From NCBI GenBank assembly GCA_033439795.1, contig JAUTDP010000012.1, positions 2,232,001-2,296,000 of the forward strand: DNA of 64,000 bases. The letters run 5' to 3'. This document shows, piece after piece, positions 56,288-64,000 of the stretch. Within the stretch, counting starts at the first letter, position 1; each line of letters opens with the position of its first letter. The notes beneath the pieces were generated by a model, which was not told the origin of the DNA, made no database searches, and saw only the letters and a program-made list of their open reading frames with translations. This DNA is from Sordaria brevicollis. Lineage: Eukaryota; Ascomycota; Sordariomycetes; Sordariales; Sordariaceae. The position numbers and the translations under genes were made by a program.

Positions 56288-56527
56288 TGTCATGGGGCTA
56301 ATGCCCGTGGCTGAGTTTGATTGGCACTACTAGTCGTGCCGCTAATTGGGCCGCTAATCGCGGTCCTTACTGCTACGGCAAGCGGAGTGGCCCGTGCCCC
56401 AATCCTCAAAAGGACAGCTAGCCAGTGCCGCCCAGAGGGCGCCTCCTTTCCTCCCTTTTCCTCTTCGTAGAACCTTATCGATTCGTTAAGACCTAGTATT
56501 TATACTAATTATATTATACCCTTTATA
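56288..56527 (+). repeat. 5' LTR of element 2
   Basis: It is the less mutated of the two copies and begins TGTCATGGGGCTAATGCCCG. Its end shares about 70 bases, in inverse orientation, with the LTRs of element 1. Confidence 0.85.
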
Positions 56528-58739
56528 TTAGGTTCTACTTCCTAAAAAGCAGATAGAAGAAGTAGAATAAATTTAATAAGTAGATAATAATTTTATAAGC
56601 GGAAGATTAGTAGCTTTAAGCGTAGTATTACGGTATTTTCGATACTATAATCGGATTTAATAATATAAATATTAATAATATAGAAGAATTTTACGACTCT
56701 TAAGACGGTATATTAAATAATAGCGGTAATAACGAAGGCTTAATTAAAGGTTTAATTAAAGCCTTTAAAAATAGCACGACTTTTAGGGATTATATTAAAT
56801 CCTTTTTATTTAATACTACCCTTATCTCCAATACCCTTACCCCCTATTTAAATTTCGGAATTATTAAATATTCCGTTCGTAAAAAGAAATCTCTTTTTAA
56901 AACCTTAATTAATAATAATTCCGACGATAATACGAATTTAATTCCCCGTTATAAAAAATAATTAAAATTCCCTAAATAGAATGGCTAACCCTATACCTTC
57001 GGCTTCTTTTTTAATAAATTCATTATAGTATATAATAATAATATTAAATAAGGATTTTATAATAACCCGAATGCCGTTTAATACGAAATTATTAATACGC
57101 TTCTTATTAAATACGGTTAATAATTAGAGGGATTTTAAATTATTATAATTATATGCGGTAAAGAAGATTTAATTAAATTCTTCGAATAAATTCGTACGAT
57201 TTTTAATTCCTATTAAAATTAGGAAGTAGCTTTCGATAAATTTACTTATATACGTTAAAAGGATAGCGAATTATTCGTTACCTTTTTAGCCGATTTTAAT
57301 AACGAAATATTTAAGGTAAGCGGTTATTTATAGGAGAATCCTACTAAATTAAGTTATTTCCGCTACGCTCTTAATAAAAAATAATACGATAAAATATTTA
57401 TAATTATTTTCTCTAACGATTATTATAAATATTTTAAATAATTTTAATATTATACGTTTAAATACGAGTAGATAATAGAATTTAAAGAGGATTATTATCG
57501 ATATTAATATAATTAAAAAAGTAAAATTAAAAGTAATAAATTTTACGTCCTTAGCGTTACTTTTATTAATTATCCTACCGTTTTTTATACTTTACGTATT
57601 ACGCCCCGTTTTATTCCTATAACCTTTACCTAACGTTTAATCGATATAAATAGAAATATTATTATAAGTATTATATATATAACCCGTAGTTAAAGCGGAC
57701 GAGGTCGAGGCGGTTCTAGTATAAATACCTTTACCTCCGCTTTTATTAAGCGTATTAAATAGGTATTAAATAAGGAGCGCTAATATCGTCGAAATAATAA
57801 TTTATATATACGTTATAACGCCTTTGGATATTATATTTTAGCTTATTTATACTAGTTAACCGTTCCCCTTTCCTTTAGCGGAATATATATTTAAATTACC
57901 GTTATTAAAGTCCTTCCGCTCTTAGAGGACGACGACGATAATGAAATTTATAATTCCGCCCCCGAATAATAGGTAAAAGCCTAATTCCGGTATAAAGTCG
58001 GGCTTCGGAGCCGGAAATAGAAATATTAAATAAAATAGAGGATTTTAAATTAAAAATAGAAGTAGAACCTATTTTAATTCTATTTATTATTAATAATCGT
58101 AATTTATTCTATATTTTTATCGATAAGGGTTATTAATATTATACTACGATTAATAAGAAAATTATTAAAGAATTTTAAATCTTAGTTATCCCTATTTTAC
58201 TTTATATTATAAAAGGAGCGTCTACTATTATAAAAGGAATTTCTATTTAAAATATAGTCCGATTTTTAGCTAAAGTAAATAGTTACATTTATCCTATTTA
58301 CGCCTATATTATTTTATTACTCGAATTCCCTATTATATTAGGCAAACCTTAATTTAAGGTTATACGAATATACTCTATCCCTTATAAAAAGCGCCTATTT
58401 ATAAACGTTATTAATTATTAGGTCCTTTACGTCGGTAGAGAATAAGTACTTAATATATTATTTATCGCCGATTTAAAATCTATTATATATATTTTAACTA
58501 TTATTTTTATAGGCTACGTTTATAAATTAAAAAAAGAATTCGGTAGTCGAATAATTAAAAAAGCTATTTTTATAATTAATTTAAAAGACGTCGAAAAAGC
58601 GTTAAAATTAAAGAAGGTATATATTAAAGTAAAATTAAAAGCGAAGATCCCTAAAAAATATTATAATTTAATACTATTTTAAATAAAGGAGAATATTAAT
58701 AAATTAAATTTTTATTATCCCGGCGTAAATTATAAAATT

Positions 58740-61700
58740 GTGATTAAAAAGGATAAAGACGGTAAAGAATTCCTTATTTTATTCGGACCGCTTTATAATA
58801 TAACGAAAGAGGAGTTTTTAATTTTTAAAAAGACGTTAAAGGATTTATTAAATAAAGGGTTTATCCGAATTAGTAATTTAAAAGCGGGGGCCCTAATTTT
58901 ATTTATATATAAACCCGGAGGCGGATTCCACTTCTATTACAATTATTATATATTTAATACTATTATAAAAGTAGATTACTATTTATTACTATTAATTAAA
59001 AATATATTCCGTACTTTAAAAGGAATAAAATAATATATTAAGGTAGATATTATATAAATTTTCTATAAAATTCGTATAGCGGAAGGAGAGGAGGGGAAAA
59101 TAATATTTCGGATATAGTATAGGTTATTTGAATAATTGGTTATATTATTTGGGTTGAATAGCGCGTTAACTATATTTTAACGGTATATTAATTATATTCT
59201 CCGCGATTATTTAGATATATTTTATACCGTTTATATAAACGATATATTTATTTACTCCTTTAATTCCTTAAAAGATTACGAATAAAAAGTACGTTTAATC
59301 TTTATTAAATTATTAAAAACCAGCCTCTATTTAAACCCGGATAAGTACGAATTTAATATAAAGAAGGTTAAATATTTAAATTTTATTATTTATACCGGCG
59401 TTAGCGTATAAATTAATTTTAAAAAAGTTAAAGCGATTTTGGATTAATTTCCCCCTACTTTTTAAAAGGGTATAAAGAATTTCCTAAGGTTTATTAATTA
59501 TTATTATATATTTATCCTTTAATTTTTAAAAGTAGTTACCCCCTTATTAAAATGAACCGGTAAAAGGGTTATTTTTGAATAAATTAAGGAGTATAAGAGC
59601 GTTTTTTAGCTTTTGAAAATTTTATTTATAAAAATTCCAATTTTAATGGAGTTTAATTTAAATAAGAAAATATTTTTAGAAATGGATTATAATAGATTTG
59701 CTTTAGGTGGAGTTATTTCCTAAGAAGTAAATAAAAATGGTAAAGATATAATTCATAAAATTATAAGTTTCTATTTTTAGAAGTTTAACTTTACTAAGCG
59801 GAATTACCTTATTTATAATAAGGAAATATTTATTATTATTAATTATTTAGAATAATAGTTGGCGGAATTGCGGAATTGTAAATTATTTACTATTTTGACG
59901 GATTATCGGAACTTCGAATATTTTATAAAATTAAAGAAATTTTCGGAATAGTAAGCGTAATAAATGGAATATTTTTCCTAATTTAATTTCTAAATCGAAT
60001 ATAAGCCTAATAAAAATGGAATAATCCCCGACGCCCTTTTTCGACGAAATTAAAATATATTTACGGATTAGGACCGCGAAGCGTAGGATATTTAAATAAT
60101 ATTAGATTTTACCCTTAAAAATTATATTCCGTTCTATATTTCGGCGGTTTAAATAGTCCGTTCGAAGAAGGAGGGTATAAATATATTTGAAAATCCGGAT
60201 TTATAATAATTTTAATTATAGATAGAACCCTACGATTCCCTATATTAGTAAATAAAGGAAATTATCCTTTATAACGATTATTATTTTAATCCATTTTTAA
60301 AATTTAAAATTTAAATTATAGATTATTCTATTAATTCCCTTAGCCGCTTTCGTTATTAAAACCGTTTTTAAGTATTAAAAGCCCCTATATATACCGAATC
60401 CGAATTAATTATATTATTTAATACTAATTAACGTTTTAATATCCTTTATATTATTCTAATTTAAATTATTTACAATTTATATATATTAGGATATTTTAAT
60501 AGAAAAAGTATTATTGTAGTACTTTTTCGGTATTTCTATTAATTTCTCTTTAGTTTTTATATCCGGTAATTCTTCCGCAATTATTATATTTGCAGTTCTA
60601 TAAAGGTTTGGAGGGAATAGAAGAAAAGCCTCCTACGTTTATTACTAATTTTTGAACAATTTAATAGAGATATATAAATAGATTTTATTACTAATCTTTT
60701 AGAATTTAATAGTAATATTTATTTTTAAATTATAAAGGATAAATTTAATAAAATTATATTCTTTAAATTTATACCCTCTATAGAAATTGAATTCTACGCC
60801 GAACGTTTCCTCTAATATTTCGTTCGCTACTATAATTTCCTAAAATTTATTATTAATAATCGTAATTTTAATTAAATTAGCCGCTTTTAGGCTAAATTAT
60901 ACGAATTCCTAAGTATTAAGCGTTTATTTAATATTATTTATTATTTATAGACCGATAAAGGCCCGGAGCGTATAAATTAAAAAGTTTACACCTATTTACG
61001 TATAATTATTAATTATATTTAAAATAATTAGAATAAATAATACCCTATAGCGTAATTAATTATTAATAGCCGGATTAATATTACAATAAGTATATTTTTA
61101 TTCTTCGTTATTTATAGGTTCGACCCCGAATTCCTAATTTCCGTAGTCGAAAACCCCTTTAATCGTTAACCTTTACCTTTATCCTTTAAAAAACGGGTTT
61201 AAAAATTCGTTAAAAAGTTATAATAAATTACGGATTTGTATTAAATTATTATAACGATTATTATTTAAGAGTAAAAGAAATTCGCTAACCGTAATTAGTA
61301 ATTTATAGAACGTTTCGTAATTAAGGATAAAATTTAATTTAATTTTAAAAATTATATTACCGACCGTTTAAAGAAAAAGTTCGATTAATTCTACGCGAAA
61401 TATATTATTTCGAAAATATTATTTCCTTATATAATCGAATTATCCGGGCTTCCTTATATTATCTATAACATTTTCTACGTTAATTTCCTATGTAGAATTA
61501 TTAATAACCTTTTCTTTAAATAAAAGTTTATTAACGAATAATTTCCGGTTATTAAAGTTAAAAAAGAATCGGAATATTAAATAAAAGAAATTCTTTACAT
61601 TAATACTATTAAGAGAAAAGGAAATTTAATAAAAAAGGTTTTAATTAAATAAAAAGGATATTAAAACCCGATATAAGAGCCGTTAAAGAATTTTAAAGAT

Positions 61701-61740
61701 ATTATTACTTTAAATAAATTTAAAATTTAATATAGTTTAA
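58740..61740 (+). pseudogene. pol relic of element 2: RT, RNase H, integrase, chromodomain
   Basis: The first part (58740-59033) is still open and reads as a gypsy RT start (GPLYNITKEEFLIFKKTL, KGFIRISNLKAGA, YKPGGGFHFYYNYY). Further on are PFGL (about 59,140), YINDIFIYS (about 59,235) and LLKTSLYLNPDKYEFN. RNase H at about 59,640-59,960 has LEMDYNRFALGGVIS and LTDYRNFEYF. Integrase-like sequence follows to about 61,450. Near 61,550-61,740 a chromodomain is recognisable (EYQIKEILY ... LIK-KGY-NPI-EPLKNFKD, with stops at Gln/Trp positions). Confidence 0.82.
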
Positions 61741-62229
61741 TTACGGATAATAACGGTTTAATTAACCGGTATATTAAAAAATTCTTATAGAAGGTTATAA
61801 ATAGGGCGAAATATATTACGAACGGAATAAAGGATTTTTAAATACAGATTAGAATAAATAATAAATTAATTAGGGCGGGGCCCCGGCGAAATTAATAATT
61901 AATTTAATTTAAATATTTTTTATTAAATTATTTTCTATTACTTTTAATATAAATTCCTCGATAATAATCTCCTCCTCCTCTTTATAATTAAATATATAAG
62001 TATTAATAAAATTGTAAACGTTTAGGGGTTTATAGGCGTAACGGCGGAAAGTAAAAGGCGCGGGGCGGTAATTCTCCGGGCGTAAAGGCTTAATAGTAGT
62101 AAAAAAAAAGGAAAATAGAAGGCGGATACTATATTCGGGGCGGATACTTAAAGGGAAATATTATACTTCTTATTATTTAAATCTATTATATTATTTCTTA
62201 TTATTTCCTTCGACCTCTTTTCCCTTTTT

Positions 62230-63117
62230 TTTCTTCTTCGCTAATAGGGGTTAAATAATAGCGGCTTCCTTAATAATAGCGGTAATAATAATAGTAGTAA
62301 TATTAGTAGCAGTAGTATCGGCGGCGGCGGTTTCGGTAGCGGCGGCGGCGCGGGTATTATAATCCTTAATTAGGCGGTTAAAATCCGCGTATCGGCTATT
62401 TACCTACTTTACCTTCTTTATATTAATTATTAAATTAAATAATTATTCCCTAAAATTTTCGAATTTACGGATTCGCTTTTTAAAAGCCCGGATTTCTATA
62501 ATATTAGCCGAACCGTCGGCAATCCTAATAAAGGAAAAAGGCTCCGTAGGAGGCGCTTCGGCGGCAACCCGATTAATAGAGCTATTAAAATATATTAATA
62601 ATTTAAAGACCCGTTAAGCGAAAAAAGAAAAGAAATTTATATAAAAATAAAGTTTTATTTCTTTAAAATTTAAAATTTTAATAAGATTTTAAATGCGGCG
62701 AAATAACCGTTGTAAAAACTTTTAAATATATACCCTTCGGTATATTAAGCTTTAAAAGCGGACTAAATTTAAATAAAAATAAGTTCGTAACCTTTATAAA
62801 CGTATTAATAAAGTAAATATACGAAAGTAGAAAAGCCTTTATTAAATATAATATAATTATACTTATTAATTAAATAGCTTTTATATTAAGAATTTTAGGG
62901 CTTAATTTCGGATAAAACGTATTTACGAATATCGTTAAGAATAAATTTACCGATTACGCCGGCGGTAATAATATTAAACTAAATTTAATAAGGCTTTAGT
63001 AAAATAATAAGTTTAGGAGTAGCGACTTTAATAGCGTCCTTATTATAGCGAAAAGCGGGAATAGGAGTAAGCGGCGGGGTAAGCGAGCTAATAGCTTTTT
63101 ATAAGGTTAAGAATTTA
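62230..63117 (-). pseudogene. decayed antisense reading frame in the 3' part of element 2
   Basis: On the minus strand from about 63,117 to 62,640 a frame reads with only RIP-type TAA/TAG stops (LTPPLTPIPAFRYNKDAIKV, ITAGVIGKFILNDIRKYVL, FNKGFSTFVYLL). A second frame continues from about 62,650 to 62,230 (SINRVAAEAPPTEPFSFIRI, FKKRIRKFENFRE, then Ala/Thr-rich). The change of frame near 62,645 may be an old intron or an indel. No family is recognised. It lies between the chromodomain and the polypurine tract and runs toward integrase, as in element 1. Confidence 0.4.
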
Positions 63118-63465
63118 TAGAAAAATTCAAATTAAATAATAGTAACGGGGGTATTTATTTTAACGGCAATTGATTAATAATTAATTAATACGTTTATAAA
63201 AAGGATTAATAGGAATAATAATAATAATAATAATAAAAATAATAGAAATATTAGAAATACGTTCGGTGCGTATTAGTGAGGGCGTGCGTCTATATTAATA
63301 TTTATAGTTTTGGTTATTCGATAAGTTAAAGGAAGGAAGAGGAGAAGGAGAGAGAGAAGGAGAGAAGCGCGGGGTATATATTGGAAATACGCGCGGTAAT
63401 AACTTATCGTCTAATATTTAGGGTCTACGTAATTATATATTTGCCTATATATAGTATTTCTAATT

Positions 63466-63482
63466 GGGGGAGAAGGGGGAGG
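63466..63482 (+). other. polypurine tract of element 2
   Basis: GGGGGAGAAGGGGGAGG lies four bases upstream of the right LTR, the expected primer site for plus-strand DNA synthesis in LTR retroelements. Confidence 0.75.
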
Positions 63483-63486
63483 TTAA

Positions 63487-63726
63487 TATTATAGGGTTAA
63501 TGCCCGTAGCTGAATTTAATTGGCACTACCAATCGTGCCGCTAATCGGGCCGCTAATCGCGGTCTTTGCCGCTACGGTAAATGGAGTGGCCCGTACCCCA
63601 ATCCTTAAAAGGATAGTTAGCCAATACCGCCTAGAGGGCGCTTCCCTTCCTCCCTTTTCCTCTTCGTAGAACCTTATCGATTCATTAAGACCCAGCATCT
63701 ATACCAACTATACTGTGCCCCTTATA
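63487..63726 (+). repeat. 3' LTR of element 2
   Basis: It is the direct repeat of 56288-56527, with mostly C/T and G/A differences from that copy. It is followed by the TTAAG duplication. Confidence 0.85.
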
Positions 63727-63731
63727 TTAAG

Positions 63732-64000
63732 CATTTATATTAAAAATAGGCTAAGATAAGCGCTAATAATAAACGACTTTTAAATTCTTTAAACGCGGCC
63801 TAATAATTTTTATTCTAATTGAAAATTTCTCCCTTTTTAATTATAATTATTAAAGGTTTCGCTATCCGACTATAATCTTTAACAAAGCGCTTATAGAAAT
63901 TATAAAAGCTTAAGAAAAATTATATCCCTTATATATTCGTTAGAATTTATTAATCCTTTACGATTATAATTTTTTAAGGGTTTACCGATACGTTATTAAT
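63732..64000 (-). pseudogene. RT/RNase H relic of element 3 (right part)
   Basis: Minus-strand translation gives remnants of the gypsy RT-RNase H connection: YNF-RFVKDYS-like sequence decayed to stops, then SETFNNYN, KGRNFQLE and SFIISAYLSLF. The sequence continues in the left part at 56,282, where RIEINAFNRVVAGVL follows. It runs off the window. Confidence 0.7.

Larger units (their letters stand above)
56288..63726 (+). mobile_element. RIP-inactivated chromodomain Ty3/gypsy retrotransposon (element 2)
   Basis: LTRs of 240 bp at 56288-56527 and 63487-63726 are direct repeats. TTAAG is duplicated at 56283-56287 and 63727-63731. The left LTR begins TGTCATGGGG; in the right copy the same bases read TATTATAGGG, pure RIP changes. 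A purine tract (63466-63482) precedes the right LTR, so the element runs on the plus strand. Gag with a decayed CCHC knuckle (about 57,780-57,850), RT, RNase H, integrase and a chromodomain follow in order. It is inserted in element 3. Confidence 0.9.
53329..64000 (-). mobile_element. older gypsy-type element (element 3), interrupted by two insertions
   Basis: Minus-strand order: the 3' LTR near 53,329-53,599 is preceded (in element sense) by a purine tract (the C-run at 53,600-53,610). Integrase-like sequence lies near 54,960-55,200 and RNase H near 56,050-56,282. The RT/RNase H junction continues at 63,732-64,000 after the 7.4-kb insertion of element 2. The 5' end lies beyond the window. 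The two halves of the pol sequence join naturally when element 2 is removed. Confidence 0.75.

Overview
The window looks like a filamentous ascomycete chromosome, most likely Neurospora or a close Sordariales relative. Three things support this. Conserved genes are split by short introns (about 50-75 nt) with GTAAGT/GTATGT donors, CTAAC/CTGAC branch sites and CAG/TAG acceptors. A fungal-type complex I subunit (NUZM) closely resembles the Neurospora protein as I remember it. Long AT-rich blocks almost devoid of CpA/TpG and full of TpA show the signature of repeat-induced point mutation (RIP). The species is an inference.

Layout: positions 1 to about 10,395 are RIP-mutated repeats. They contain a complete Ty3/gypsy-type LTR retrotransposon on the minus strand (1060-8712, 5-bp target duplication ATAAA). 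Positions about 10,400 to 50,790 form a gene island of normal composition. Positions about 50,790 to 64,000 are again RIP-mutated. There an older minus-strand gypsy relic (3' LTR near 53,329-53,599) has been split by a second complete chromodomain-type gypsy element on the plus strand (56,288-63,726, target duplication TTAAG) and also carries a compact un-RIPed inverted-repeat element (53,786-54,202). The two full-length elements are related and face each other as mirror images across the island.

Gene island, left to right: FAD amine/polyamine oxidase (+), the autophagy lipid-transfer protein Atg2 (+), tRNA-Arg(ACG) (+), sphingolipid delta-4 desaturase (-), an ER-lumenal Hsp40 of the Scj1 type (-), the DEAH spliceosomal helicase Prp2/DHX16 (+), Lto1-like Fe-S delivery adaptor (+), complex I 21.3-kDa subunit NUZM (-), a PrxQ/Dot5-type peroxiredoxin with a very long charged tail (+), a cysteine-rich protein with three tandem Zn(II)2Cys6-type clusters (-), a ten-zinc-knuckle CnjB-like protein (+), a METTL7-like methyltransferase (-), a peroxisomal Pcs60-type acyl-CoA/oxalyl-CoA synthetase (+) and an Ecm33-type GPI cell-wall protein (-). 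There is no operon logic; these are mostly independent housekeeping genes, several in divergent pairs. The coordinates of spliced genes run from start codon to stop codon and the exons are listed in the evidence.

The most interesting item is the minus-strand gene at 36,999-38,062. After splicing it encodes three consecutive clusters with Gal4-type cysteine spacing, and each cluster is interrupted by a phase-1 intron at exactly the same place, two bases before the codon of the sixth cysteine. That is the footprint of tandem exon duplication. Other leads are a perfect palindrome made of two TGACGTGG unfolded-protein-response-like sites upstream of scj1, the peroxidatic cysteine codon of the Dot5-like protein being split by an unusually long intron, and RIP-decayed antisense reading frames in the 3' parts of both LTR elements. 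All exon models come from reading splice signals and frames by eye; no similarity search was run.
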